Shown piece after piece: positions 48,629 through 56,786 of a stretch of 64,000 nucleotides of DNA; position 1 is the first letter of the stretch, and each line of letters begins with the position of its first letter. The DNA comes from a virus: IMG/VR virus record IMGVR_UViG_3300017971_000207, positions 81,434 through 145,433 of that record, one strand, 5' to 3'. The translations under genes and the position numbers were made by a program. A model generated the notes under the pieces. That model was not told the origin of the DNA. It did not search any database and was given only the letters and a program-made list of their open reading frames with translations.

Positions 48629-50593
48629 ATGAGTCTAGAGGAGCAGATTAAGGACATCAAAGGGCTGCTGGCCGCGGTCGAGAAGATCAAAAAGGACGCA
48701 GAGCCTCCCGTCGCAGAGCCTGAGCCTACCACCGCTCCGGCAGCAGTGCCGACGGCTGCGCCAGAGCCCGAGGCTAAGACCTTCAAGACGAGCACGACCT
48801 ACGACCTCACCACGCTCATGCACATGGTGTACGGGGAAAATGGGGTGAGCATTGCTGACCTACACACGTCCACCGCGGGCTTCACCTCTGCCGAGGAGTG
48901 GTATGAGAGCCCCAACGCGCAGAAGTTCCTCGTCCAGACGCTCTCGGACAACGAGGGCACCGTCTTCCAGTGGCTAACCGACGCAAAGGCTGAGACGGAC
49001 ATCCCCGCGTTTGTCGACACAGCTCACATGGTCAAGAGCCACGAGGATTGGGTGCCACAGCTGATAGCGCGAGTGACGGGAAAGAAGGGCCTCAAGGCGG
49101 CCGTCACGGACTTCATCACGGGGCTGGGCGGACAGATCGTCTACGCTGGTGAGCAGGACCTCGACCCAGACGACGCAGCGTACGGCGAAGGATCAATCTA
49201 CGAGGTCGAGGCAGACTTCTGGGAGCCCGCCGGCAAGGTGCTTAAGGATGTGATCGCGAGCGCTGTCGACAAGGCTATAGCAGCTTCCAAGGCTATAGCT
49301 ACCGGAGCGATCAAGCTGCCGCTGAGCAAGGTTGTGGACGCTCTTGCCACAGGCGACTACGAGCCCCTAGCCAAAGGCGCCGTATTGATGGGCGCCAAGG
49401 CGCGCCAGATGCTTCGTAAAGCCTTCTCAAAGGCGCAGGCGGACAACGATCTCTCCGCAGCGCTAGAGCTGGCCAAGCTCCTAGCCACAGCCCACGGCGC
49501 AAACCAACACCCCACCATCGCCAAGAAGTGGAAGGATAAGGCCGCCGACATAGAGGCTCAGCTGGCGGCAGCAGAGCCCGAGCCCGCAGCAGAGCCTGAG
49601 CCTGCACCTGCCGCCGTCTCCACAGGCGAGAGCCTAAAGACGCTGCTGCCAAAGGCGTACGCTGAGAGCGACGGCGAGGCCATTCTAACGAAGGGGATGG
49701 AGGGCTTCACAAGCCTAGAGGGGTGGTACAAGAACATAGCGGCCCGACGGACAATGACGCGGCTGATGGTGTATGCGCCCAAGGCGGTCACCGCCTGGTT
49801 GGAGAGCGCCACCGACGCCCTCACCGTCTACGTGGACGATGCTGAGATGATCTACGGGGATGACGGGCAGCCTGAGCTATCCGCCAACATGACGGGCCTC
49901 GCCGGCCTGAAGGAGACCATCCAGGATCTTCTAACCAAGATGGGTGCTGACTCCACATACGTCTACGAGAAGGACCTACCCCCCGACGACGTGGGCTCAG
50001 ATGCGGGCTCCGCATACGAGGTCACGGCCGTGTTCAACGAGTCCCCAGAGGCCACGCTGAAGGCCGCTCTCGGGCCCGAGATTGAGGCTGTGGCCGCCAA
50101 GGTGTTTGCTGATGGAGAGTCGGAGCTAGCCCCGATGACACCAGCAGAGGTAGCCAAGGCTATAGCAGCAGGCGATTACGACACCCTTGAGAAGGGCGCC
50201 CCCCTCCTCAGCACCGAGGCTCGCTTGGAGGTCCACAAAGCCCTCATCCAAGCGAAGGATAGCGGCGACCTGATAACAGCAGCCAAGCTTGCGACCATCA
50301 TGGCCATAGCCATGGACGCAAAGGGCAATGCCCTCGCCGCAGCTGAGTGGAAGGCGCAGGCTGCGGAGCTCAAGCAGCAGGCAGCAGACGCAGTGCCCGA
50401 GGAGCCTGCAGAGCCTCCCAAAAAGAAGACGATCGCCTCACCTACACCCAAGCCGGTCCTACCCAACCTACCGGCAGGCGCCAAGTCTCGCACGTGGCAG
50501 TTCGCTGGCACCTACGTGCGGCTAGCAGACGGTACGTGGGTCACCGAGGCGGAGCTCAAGAAGATAGATGAGCTGGCCGCCAAGCCCGCCTGA
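48629..50593 (+). CDS. duplicated-domain protein, predicted virion-associated, 654 aa
   Basis: N-terminal MSLEEQIKDIKGLLAAVEK helix, Pro/Ala/Glu linker, then two copies of a ~240-residue unit (GFTSAEEWYESPNAQKF ~75 and GFTSLEGWYKNIAARRT ~365), each ending in a helical part (ALATGDYEPLAKGA / AIAAGDYDTLEKGA). C-terminal WQFAGTYVRLADGTWVTEAE module. No enzyme motif. I chose the ATG two codons after a GTG for its ribosome site. Confidence 0.7.
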   Translation: MSLEEQIKDIKGLLAAVEKIKKDAEPPVAEPEPTTAPAAVPTAAPEPEAKTFKTSTTYDLTTLMHMVYGENGVSIADLHTSTAGFTSAEEWYESPNAQKFLVQTLSDNEGTVFQWLTDAKAETDIPAFVDTAHMVKSHEDWVPQLIARVTGKKGLKAAVTDFITGLGGQIVYAGEQDLDPDDAAYGEGSIYEVEADFWEPAGKVLKDVIASAVDKAIAASKAIATGAIKLPLSKVVDALATGDYEPLAKGAVLMGAKARQMLRKAFSKAQADNDLSAALELAKLLATAHGANQHPTIAKKWKDKAADIEAQLAAAEPEPAAEPEPAPAAVSTGESLKTLLPKAYAESDGEAILTKGMEGFTSLEGWYKNIAARRTMTRLMVYAPKAVTAWLESATDALTVYVDDAEMIYGDDGQPELSANMTGLAGLKETIQDLLTKMGADSTYVYEKDLPPDDVGSDAGSAYEVTAVFNESPEATLKAALGPEIEAVAAKVFADGESELAPMTPAEVAKAIAAGDYDTLEKGAPLLSTEARLEVHKALIQAKDSGDLITAAKLATIMAIAMDAKGNALAAAEWKAQAAELKQQAADAVPEEPAEPPKKKTIASPTPKPVLPNLPAGAKSRTWQFAGTYVRLADGTWVTEAELKKIDELAAKPA

Positions 50594-50600
50594 TAAGTTT

Positions 50601-50616
50601 GCGACCACGTGGTCGC
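50601..50616. terminator. 16-bp palindrome between convergent genes
   Basis: GCGACCACGTGGTCGC, in the 28-bp gap between convergent stops; could act both ways, but has no T-run and little loop. Confidence 0.45.
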
Positions 50617-50621
50617 ACCCA

Positions 50622-51497
50622 CTAGGTGCTGTAGAGCTGCTGTGCAGGACACGGAGCAGTGGGCAAAGCTTGGAGGGCCGTCGTCCGAGAGGTGCTCGCC
50701 CACAGCTTCTGTAGGGGGGCATCGTGGACCGACCCTAGCGTGAACGGCTCCCAGACGCCCTTCAGAGCCTCGCAGGGGAGCACCCGACCGTCGGGCTGGA
50801 TTAGGAGGCGCGAGGCCGCCTGACAGCCCGCGGCGCCCAGGAACGGGGCACCTAGCCGCACGCCTGCACCAGAGGCGAAGGCTGTGATGCGCTGGGTCAG
50901 CCCGTCGGTTAGCTCTAGCTCGGGGCGTGCCGCCGCTCCGCGGCCCTGGGGGACAAAGCGCAGCAGCGAGACCTGGGTCAGCTTGAGGGCTCGGGCACAC
51001 TCAACATAGGTGGGGAGCTGAGCGACGGTGAGCAGCAGGGGGGTGTGCTGAGCCTCCACCTTGAGGTGCAAGCTTTGGGCGCGCTCGATCGTATCGATTG
51101 GCTGTCGGACGGTAGCCTCGGAACGTGCGATGCGCCGGTAGGTGCTGGCGCGGAAGGACGGGATACCGAGGATGAGCTGGGTCCTGGTCGCGCGAACGGT
51201 GTCAAGGATGTCGAGGGATAGGGGCTCGTAGGTGTCCGAGACACCACAGGAGTAGAGCCGTAGCTTGAGCCCCAAGCTGTGACCATGCTGGAGGATGTCG
51301 GGCAAGCCTGGATGTAGGGTTGGCTCTCCGCCTGATATCGCGGCGGTCGTCGCCCCAAGCTCTCGGGCCTCAGTGAGAACTCGGCACACCGTCGCGGTGT
51401 CGAGATGCGTGGTAGCGTCGGGTCCCCCCTCCGTCGAGCAATAGACGCAGCGGTTGGGGCAGCGCTGCGTCAGCTCGATCGTCAGCTCCTTGAGCAT
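50622..51497 (-). CDS. radical SAM enzyme with SPASM-like C-terminus, 291 aa
   Basis: CPNRCVYCS (13-21) is the CxxxCxxC 4Fe-4S motif; ISGGEPTLHPG (~55) the SAM-binding GGE. The C-terminal part (GAAGCQAASRLLIQPDGRVLP then C, later C) recalls SPASM/twitch domains that modify peptides or proteins. Function in the phage is unknown; candidates are modification of a phage protein or of a nucleotide. It ends convergently to the repeat protein. Confidence 0.85.
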   Translation of the reverse strand: MLKELTIELTQRCPNRCVYCSTEGGPDATTHLDTATVCRVLTEARELGATTAAISGGEPTLHPGLPDILQHGHSLGLKLRLYSCGVSDTYEPLSLDILDTVRATRTQLILGIPSFRASTYRRIARSEATVRQPIDTIERAQSLHLKVEAQHTPLLLTVAQLPTYVECARALKLTQVSLLRFVPQGRGAAARPELELTDGLTQRITAFASGAGVRLGAPFLGAAGCQAASRLLIQPDGRVLPCEALKGVWEPFTLGSVHDAPLQKLWASTSRTTALQALPTAPCPAQQLYST

Positions 51498-51517
51498 GCT
51501 CTAAAGATTCTCGGCCC

Positions 51518-52027
51518 TCAGAGCCTCGGGATGACGCGCCAGAGGTCCGCTCCGGCCTCGTCGTACCCCATACGATGCAGCACCTTAGCAGTGACGTCCA
51601 CGAGACCCTTCACCTTCTTCATATCCTCAAGAACTCCAGGGTTGTGTGTGATCTGCCGATACATCCCATTAGCCTCCTGCCAGACAGACCGCACAAAGGC
51701 TACAAGGTTGTCGATCGCTGTGAACTCCGAGGTAGGGGCCTTGTCGCGCCACCGGGTGCTCCACGCTTCAAGGGCTTTCCCCTCCTGGACGTTACCCTGG
51801 AGCTTCAGCATCCCACCGAGGTAGGCCATTGCCCAGTTGAGGTAGCGCGCCACCTCCTTAGACTTACCTCTACGCGCAGCCTTCGTAGCGAGGTTGAGAT
51901 TGTCTCGGACGTCTGCGAACCAGTCCGCGGGGCCTTCGGAAGGCTCCTCGTACTCCATAGAGTCGCTACCCTCCAACTCCAACAGCCGACGGCACTCCTC
52001 AAGCTTCCTGTTCAATGCTCGGTTCAT
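51518..52027 (-). CDS. helical protein with MNRALN capsid-targeting-like N-terminus, 169 aa
   Basis: MNRALNRKLEECRRLLELEG. The remaining helical bundle and its end (MGYDEAGADLWRVIP) resemble the paralogues at 24778 and 25341. Own late-type element at 52070. Probably virion-packaged, function unknown. Confidence 0.66.
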   Translation of the reverse strand: MNRALNRKLEECRRLLELEGSDSMEYEEPSEGPADWFADVRDNLNLATKAARRGKSKEVARYLNWAMAYLGGMLKLQGNVQEGKALEAWSTRWRDKAPTSEFTAIDNLVAFVRSVWQEANGMYRQITHNPGVLEDMKKVKGLVDVTAKVLHRMGYDEAGADLWRVIPRL

Positions 52028-52069
52028 GTGTTCTCTCTCTCTCCGTAACGGTTAGCGGGATCGCGGAGG

Positions 52070-52079
52070 CAGTCTATCA
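52070..52079 (-). promoter_or_regulatory. late-promoter-like element
   Basis: TGATAGACTG on the minus strand, ~43 bp ahead of the ATG at 52027. Confidence 0.5.
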
Positions 52080-52096
52080 ATCCAGCATGTAGAATG

Positions 52097-52459
52097 CTAG
52101 CCGACCTTCTTCTGCCAAAGCCTGTCGGCGTCGTTGAAGATGCGCTTGATATCTGATAGGTCTGAGTAGTCGTACTCGTGGCGGGCGATCGAGGTCTCGT
52201 CTCGGCCGAGGGACAGGTAGGCCATACCGTCGCTCATGCTCCCGTCCAGCACGTCCTCCAGGTCAAACAGCGTGACGGACATCGAGTGACCCTCCGGGCC
52301 ACGGAAGACCGCTGTTGTGATCTCGTCGTCCTCGTGCACCTCCCACCCAGGCCCAGCAATCCGCTGGAGCTGCTGGGCAGCACTCGCCTCATGAAGGTCC
52401 TCCGCACCCTCCAGGATGGAACGGACCTCCTCCAGCTTCGCATTCAGCTCACGGTTCAT
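52097..52459 (-). CDS. MNREL-type predicted virion protein, 120 aa
   Basis: MNRELNAKLEEVRSILEGA ends ILE-G. Small alpha/beta remainder (GWEVHEDDEITTAVFRG...). GGAGGAG ribosome site, own late-type element. Not recognised. Confidence 0.66.
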   Translation of the reverse strand: MNRELNAKLEEVRSILEGAEDLHEASAAQQLQRIAGPGWEVHEDDEITTAVFRGPEGHSMSVTLFDLEDVLDGSMSDGMAYLSLGRDETSIARHEYDYSDLSDIKRIFNDADRLWQKKVG

Positions 52460-52495
52460 TGATCGTACTCTCCTCCACAGTCACAAGATCTTGGG

Positions 52496-52505
52496 CAGTC
52501 TATCA
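52496..52505 (-). promoter_or_regulatory. late-promoter-like element
   Basis: TGATAGACTGCC on the minus strand, identical to the copy at 52070, ~37 bp ahead of the ATG at 52459. Confidence 0.5.
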
Positions 52506-52727
52506 CCCTCTCGGACAACGTACTAGCTCAGCCGCACGCAGCTCATTAGCAAAGTGCTGGTGCACACGACGCACCTCACGTCGTACCACCCTAGGGTCTC
52601 CCTGGATACGCCGAGCGGTCCGTCGACCGCTGCGATGTAGCGTGATGACGGTAGCCTCCACAGCCTGAGCCCGCTCATTGAAGCGGGTATGCTCGACGGT
52701 GTACGAAAGGACAGGATCCTCCGACAT
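52503..52727 (-). CDS. small basic protein, 74 aa
   Basis: MSEDPVLSYTVEHTRFNERAQ..., Arg-rich C-terminal half (RRTARRIQGDPRVVRREVRR). ATG at 52727 follows a 20-bp palindrome. Not recognised. Confidence 0.55.
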   Translation of the reverse strand: MSEDPVLSYTVEHTRFNERAQAVEATVITLHRSGRRTARRIQGDPRVVRREVRRVHQHFANELRAAELVRCPRG

Positions 52728-52736
52728 CAGAGCTCT

Positions 52737-52756
52737 TAGCGACCACGTGGTCGCTA
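52737..52756. promoter_or_regulatory. 20-bp palindrome TAGCGACCACGTGGTCGCTA
   Basis: Perfect palindrome containing the stop codon of the gene at 52754. Confidence 0.55.
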
Positions 52757-53281
52757 ATCCCCCGTAACCTCGAACGGATCTAAGGCGCCCATAGGCCACG
52801 TTCCTCGGGGCCCGCGACGGTCCAGAGCAAACTCCGTTGGCAGCTCCGCTGGGTCTTCTCCAGGCTCCTCGGGAGATGTCGATCGCGACCAACGCCTGGG
52901 CGGGGGAACAGGCTCTCCAGCTGCTGCAGCCTCTCGCCGTCGACGCTCATAACGCGCCTGCTCCTGAAAGACGACTAGCGCATTGCGCACTGTAGCTAAG
53001 ACCTTAATAACGTTGATGCCGTGCGCCTTATCACGATCGAGGCCACGGAGCACATCGCTCATATTCTCCACCTCATGCTGGAGTGCGCGAAGAAAGGTGG
53101 CCTCATCCCGGCTTCTCACAGAGCTCCGCACCCCGACTCCGAGCGGCGCCACCAGCTTACCTATCTTCTGCCAATCGATCACGTGCTCCCGCCGTCGCAC
53201 GTCCTCAAGAAGCGCGCGCCCCGCCTGCAGCTCAAGAGCGGCCCGACAAACCCGCAGCACTCTGTTGGTCTCTGGTGTCAT
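52754..53281 (-). CDS. hypothetical protein, paralogue of the next upstream gene, 175 aa
   Basis: MTPETNRVLRVCRAALELQAG parallels MTPEMNTVLRACVVLLEVGQ of the 53293 product; both continue with a W-x-(K/R)-I...LVxPLG segment and a helical core. Arg/Pro-rich tail. The N-terminus is a variant of the targeting-like helix. Likely virion protein. Confidence 0.62.
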   Translation of the reverse strand: MTPETNRVLRVCRAALELQAGRALLEDVRRREHVIDWQKIGKLVAPLGVGVRSSVRSRDEATFLRALQHEVENMSDVLRGLDRDKAHGINVIKVLATVRNALVVFQEQARYERRRREAAAAGEPVPPPRRWSRSTSPEEPGEDPAELPTEFALDRRGPRGTWPMGALDPFEVTGD

Positions 53282-53292
53282 GGTTGGGTCCC

Positions 53293-53865
53293 TCACCTCC
53301 GGCGCGGCCTTGTGGCTGCGTGGCTTTGACTGGTGGACCAGCTCCCCGAGCTGTGCCGCTCTCCTGGGTACATGGTGGTCAACTGCGACGGGGTCCGCTG
53401 AGACCGAGGAGGTCTAATCCGAGTAGAGGGGCCACTTACCGACGGCGACCTCCCTCGCACCCCACGCCGCGGAGGCGGGGGGGCCTGCCCGCGTCGGCGC
53501 GCGGGAGGCACGCGAGCATCGCCGCGCTCTTCTGCATCCCACCGAGCCTGCCGCGCAAGCTCCGATACCGCCGTAGACGCCGCCATAAGCTCCCGATTAA
53601 AATCGTGGCCTTCCCAGGTGTCGCGATATACGCCCTGCCCTCCTAAGAGGGCGCGGATCTTATCCACCTCTTTTTGCAGAGCATAGAGAAGGTAGTCCTC
53701 CGATTCGTGCTCCGCTGCGTGCCTAGCCTCCGCGCCCAGCGGTCCGACAAGCCTTCTTATGCGATTCCACTGCGGAGCCGGCTTAGCTTCGCAAAGGCTC
53801 CGGTGTTGACCTACCTCTAGCAGGACTACGCAAGCTCGCAGCACCGTATTCATCTCTGGGGTCAT
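53293..53865 (-). CDS. hypothetical protein with basic Pro-rich tail, 190 aa
   Basis: Tandem paralogue of the gene at 52754. N-terminal helix ends LLE-V; C-terminal third is Arg/Pro/Ser-rich and disordered. ATG at 53865 chosen over 53877 because the latter directly abuts the GAGGAG site. Confidence 0.62.
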   Translation of the reverse strand: MTPEMNTVLRACVVLLEVGQHRSLCEAKPAPQWNRIRRLVGPLGAEARHAAEHESEDYLLYALQKEVDKIRALLGGQGVYRDTWEGHDFNRELMAASTAVSELARQARWDAEERGDARVPPARRRGQAPPPPRRGVRGRSPSVSGPSTRIRPPRSQRTPSQLTTMYPGERHSSGSWSTSQSHAATRPRRR

Positions 53866-53940
53866 CGCAGCAACCATCTCCTCTTAGGTGGATCACAGAC
53901 CCACGAGAACGGGGCTTCCCACGCCGAGGCTTATGGCAGC

Positions 53941-54111
53941 CTACCACCTCGGCACCTTGGGCTTCAACCCCAGACGTCGCTCCTCCTCAGCCATCCGTTG
54001 CTCGACCACATCAACCCAGAAGGAACGATCTGGCTCGGGGAGCGCGTTAGCTTTAGCGAGCGCCTGCGCGTACCACCGCCACAGCTTGGTCATCTCGTCC
54101 TCCTCGTCCAT
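53941..54111 (-). CDS. small hypothetical protein, 56 aa
   Basis: MDEEDEMTKLWRWYAQALAK then ANALPEPDRSFWVDVVEQRM...: helical, coherent coding sequence filling the gap between genes. The internal ATG at 54093 has a better ribosome site (GAGGAGG), giving 50 aa. The opposite-strand frame here is Ser/Arg low complexity. Confidence 0.6.
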   Translation of the reverse strand: MDEEDEMTKLWRWYAQALAKANALPEPDRSFWVDVVEQRMAEEERRLGLKPKVPRW

Positions 54112-54151
54112 GGGTCACGACCCGCAGACGTAACGAGGCTGCCCCCTAAGA

Positions 54152-54604
54152 TCAAGCCTCTGATGGTGGGGGCTCGGAGGGCTTCTCCTCCGTAAGCTCC
54201 TTGGGACCCTCCTCGGGCTTATTCAGCGGCTTGGTGGGGTCCGCAGGCCCTGGCGTTAGGTCTATCCCCGTCTTCTTCTTGACGGCCTTCCGAAGGACCT
54301 TGTACAGGAAGCTGCTGAACCACCCCACGATCACGCCCCACACAGCCGCCCCTCCAACCGTCTTAAGGTTGGCCAGGTAGTCCGAGCTGTAATGCTTGAC
54401 ACCAGCAGCGATACCCGCTCCTACCAGGACGGGCAGCAGGTAAAGCAGAACTCCCGTCCACCACCGCCCAAAAGCGTTCTCGGGGTCCTTCGCCTTGGGA
54501 TAGGCGAGCTCTACCACGCGCCTGACGAAGAAGGTGACGATCACGACCAACACCGAGAGGTATATGGTCTCGGCTTTCACTAGCTGTGAGAAGACCTCAT
54601 CCAT
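54152..54604 (-). CDS. membrane protein with three predicted helices, 150 aa
   Basis: Hydrophobic segments at ~12-33, ~52-70 and ~85-107, followed by a Pro/Glu/Lys-rich tail. Start ATG has GGGGG directly upstream. Size and layout would fit a holin; not recognised. Confidence 0.65.
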   Translation of the reverse strand: MDEVFSQLVKAETIYLSVLVVIVTFFVRRVVELAYPKAKDPENAFGRWWTGVLLYLLPVLVGAGIAAGVKHYSSDYLANLKTVGGAAVWGVIVGWFSSFLYKVLRKAVKKKTGIDLTPGPADPTKPLNKPEEGPKELTEEKPSEPPPSEA

Positions 54605-54659
54605 CCCCCATAGATAGCACATTCCCTCGGACACCTGCAGCTGTGCTACCAGGGAGCAC

Positions 54660-54911
54660 CTAGCGTGATAGGCGTTTGCTGGGGCTTGCGGGGCGTACGG
54701 GCCCGCAGCGCACCACGATAACCCGGAAGCCCTCCCACGTCTCGGGGACGGGGTTGCGCCACCCTTTGGGGACGTAGGCGCACAGGGTAGGCTCCCCGTG
54801 CTCATCCTCCCCCACCCCCACGAACCTCGGACTCCGCGCGGTGCCGGGGCAACCTAGCTTCCTCCCCAAGCTATGGGCGGCCTGCTCCTGCTTAGTCTCT
54901 AGCGGGCTCAT
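54660..54911 (-). CDS. hypothetical protein, 83 aa
   Basis: MSPLETKQEQAAHSLGRKLG..., with CAYVPKGWRNPVPETWEGF. Basic C-terminus. Starts within an ATGA overlap. Not recognised. Confidence 0.55.
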   Translation of the reverse strand: MSPLETKQEQAAHSLGRKLGCPGTARSPRFVGVGEDEHGEPTLCAYVPKGWRNPVPETWEGFRVIVVRCGPVRPASPSKRLSR

Positions 54912-54976
54912 GACAAGCTGTGCGCCATCCGTCTCTGGGCCTTCTCGCCTAGGTTGTACCCACGCTTCCTGCTCAT
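54908..54976 (-). CDS. possible microprotein, 22 aa
   Basis: MSRKRGYNLGEKAQRRMAHS plus two residues; starts 2 bp after one stop and ends in an ATGA overlap with the next gene. Basic peptide; supported only by this perfect packing. Confidence 0.42.
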   Translation of the reverse strand: MSRKRGYNLGEKAQRRMAHSLS

Positions 54977-54978
54977 TC

Positions 54979-55272
54979 TTACTCTACCTCCATGGCGCAC
55001 TTAGCGCACCATCCTAGGGACCACCACAGCTGCAGGGGTCCGAGAAGCAGCCCATCGTTGGGGCCGTCGTAGTAGCTGTGGACGCGCCCCCACCTCGTCC
55101 AGCTCTTCGGGGTCCAGGCTAGGAGCGCGTAGCGCGCGCTAAGGCCCACCCAGCGGCCGTTCAGCTCCAGCTGCTCAATAACCCCCACATAGTCGCTCGC
55201 GAGCTCTAGAGCCCATCTACGGGGCGAAGCGGGCCCATCTGAGGGCACCTCTAGCAACGGTACGGTGAGCAT
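54979..55272 (-). CDS. hypothetical protein, 97 aa
   Basis: TGATG overlap with the upstream gene fixes the start at 55272. Trp-rich (WTPKSWTRWGRVHSYYDG...LQLWWSLGWC) with a CAKC pair at the end. Not recognised. Confidence 0.6.
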   Translation of the reverse strand: MLTVPLLEVPSDGPASPRRWALELASDYVGVIEQLELNGRWVGLSARYALLAWTPKSWTRWGRVHSYYDGPNDGLLLGPLQLWWSLGWCAKCAMEVE

Positions 55273-56000
55273 CAGCACCCGACCTCCGCGTGCTGCAGAA
55301 GAGTCTCTATGTCCTTCCCGATCCAAACCAAACCACGAAGGGTCTTTACTAGCGCCTCATCAAGAATGTTGTGGCGCAAGATGCTCAGATCCTCCGAGAC
55401 GAGGAATAGGAACAAAGCGCGGCGCAGGGGAACGGCGACGGACTCTGGTGGAATAGCACGCATCCCTAACAGACGATCTAAAAAGCTCTCCCAGCTCTCA
55501 TACTTCGCCTCCTCGACGATATCCTTCCACTCCCTAAGCTCCTTAGCTCTACACTCCAAGGCCACCTCACTATCCCACCGGACATCCTGGTCATAGGGCA
55601 CAAGAGGATAGCGCCCTAGCTCCAGGCACCGCTTGATGTTGCGCTTGGTGCCGCTACTCTCGCGAGCCGACGGATGGGTATAGGCGAGGAAGTGGGTGCA
55701 GGCCTCGATCGCCGCGTCGTCGCGGGCCTCGTCGGTGGCGAATCCCCCCTCCAGCTGCCAGCTGCTGACCTTGGTGCGGTACCTGTCGGGCAGGTACCGC
55801 GGGCGCTCCCCGATGTGATATACGCTTACCCGCGTGGTGCGGGTCTTGAGAAGCTCCATCACCAAGGTATCGACCCCACGGAAGTCGCAGACGATGAAGC
55901 TCTCGTCGTCCTCGTACGGGAGGAGCCAAAGGGGCTCAGCATACAGCTTTACAAAGTCCTCGAAGCGTGCGCAGCCAGGACCAAAGATGTAGAGCCTCAC
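55272..56000 (-). CDS. conserved phage protein with nucleotide-binding-like N-terminal half, 242 aa
   Basis: VYHIGERPRYLPDRY, GGFATDEARDDAAIEACTHF and SGTKRNIKRCLELGR form a pattern I know from widespread phage proteins related to SLOG or deoxyribosyltransferase-like folds. The C-terminal half is helical and not recognised. Activity not established. Confidence 0.65.
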   Translation of the reverse strand: MRLYIFGPGCARFEDFVKLYAEPLWLLPYEDDESFIVCDFRGVDTLVMELLKTRTTRVSVYHIGERPRYLPDRYRTKVSSWQLEGGFATDEARDDAAIEACTHFLAYTHPSARESSGTKRNIKRCLELGRYPLVPYDQDVRWDSEVALECRAKELREWKDIVEEAKYESWESFLDRLLGMRAIPPESVAVPLRRALFLFLVSEDLSILRHNILDEALVKTLRGLVWIGKDIETLLQHAEVGC

Positions 56001-56407
56001 AGGCTTGCTCCCGACGCTGTGGGGTCATAAGCAACGACCTCGGGAGGCAACCCGACCGTCTCGATACGAGCAATGAGCTTGCATAGTCGCTGCTGTGTAC
56101 GTTTCTCAGCAGCTGCAAACTTAACAAATCGATCGTGTACCTCCTGATTATCGAAGTGCTCTAGCCAGTGCGACGCGGTGCGCTGCTGCTGAACCTCTCG
56201 GGCTGCAGACATGTTGGCAAGGCCCTTCAGCCCTTCAAGGATGACACGCTCGCGGTTGCCCGAGAGCCACGACCGGAAACGCTCCGCTGCGGCTTGCATG
56301 TCGCCCAGGACGTACGATGGGGGAGGACGGCAACGCAGCCACGCGCCGTCCAGCTCGCCACACATCCTACGGATGTCCGTCTTGGTCCACCGTTTAGCCG
56401 TTTTCAC
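55997..56407 (-). CDS. hypothetical helical protein, 136 aa
   Basis: GTG start in a GTGA overlap at 56407 (VKTAKRWTKTDIRRM). Helical, basic, ends EVVAYDPTASG. Not recognised. Confidence 0.6.
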   Translation of the reverse strand: MKTAKRWTKTDIRRMCGELDGAWLRCRPPPSYVLGDMQAAAERFRSWLSGNRERVILEGLKGLANMSAAREVQQQRTASHWLEHFDNQEVHDRFVKFAAAEKRTQQRLCKLIARIETVGLPPEVVAYDPTASGASL

Positions 56408-56760
56408 GATCCGGTGCTCCCCAGGTACGCATTGGCCCACTCTAGATCGTCTTCCAACTCCCCGTGCTTGATCGCCTCGGTATGATGCCTTTCTCTCACC
56501 AAGCGCATTAGCCCCTCGATGGCCGCTTTGCTACCACTATCGTTGTCGTACTGCTCAGCTCTGTCACGGAGCCACGCTACAAGATAGACGTCGGATACAC
56601 CTATGTGTAAGCCCAGCTCCAGCTGTACCAGCACCAGCTCCGCGAGCCGCTTAGCTTTGCCGAGCATGCTAAAGATCTCCTCGGTGTCTGTCAGCTCGCG
56701 AATCTCTAGAATCTCCCCAGCAAGCATAAGCTGCTCCTTCCAGTAGTCCTCCGCATCCAT
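56404..56760 (-). CDS. hypothetical helical protein, 118 aa
   Basis: MDAEDYWKEQLMLAGEILEIRE..., acidic, all-helical. AAAGGA ribosome site. Follows the kinase gene by 26 bp. Not recognised. Confidence 0.6.
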   Translation of the reverse strand: MDAEDYWKEQLMLAGEILEIRELTDTEEIFSMLGKAKRLAELVLVQLELGLHIGVSDVYLVAWLRDRAEQYDNDSGSKAAIEGLMRLVRERHHTEAIKHGELEDDLEWANAYLGSTGS

Positions 56761-56786
56761 GATCAACGTCCTTTCTCTATCAATGT

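Noticed and set aside
53888-54133. plus-strand gene of 81 codons
   Set aside because: Ser/Arg-rich low-complexity product without ribosome site; the minus strand holds a better 56-codon gene in line with its neighbours.
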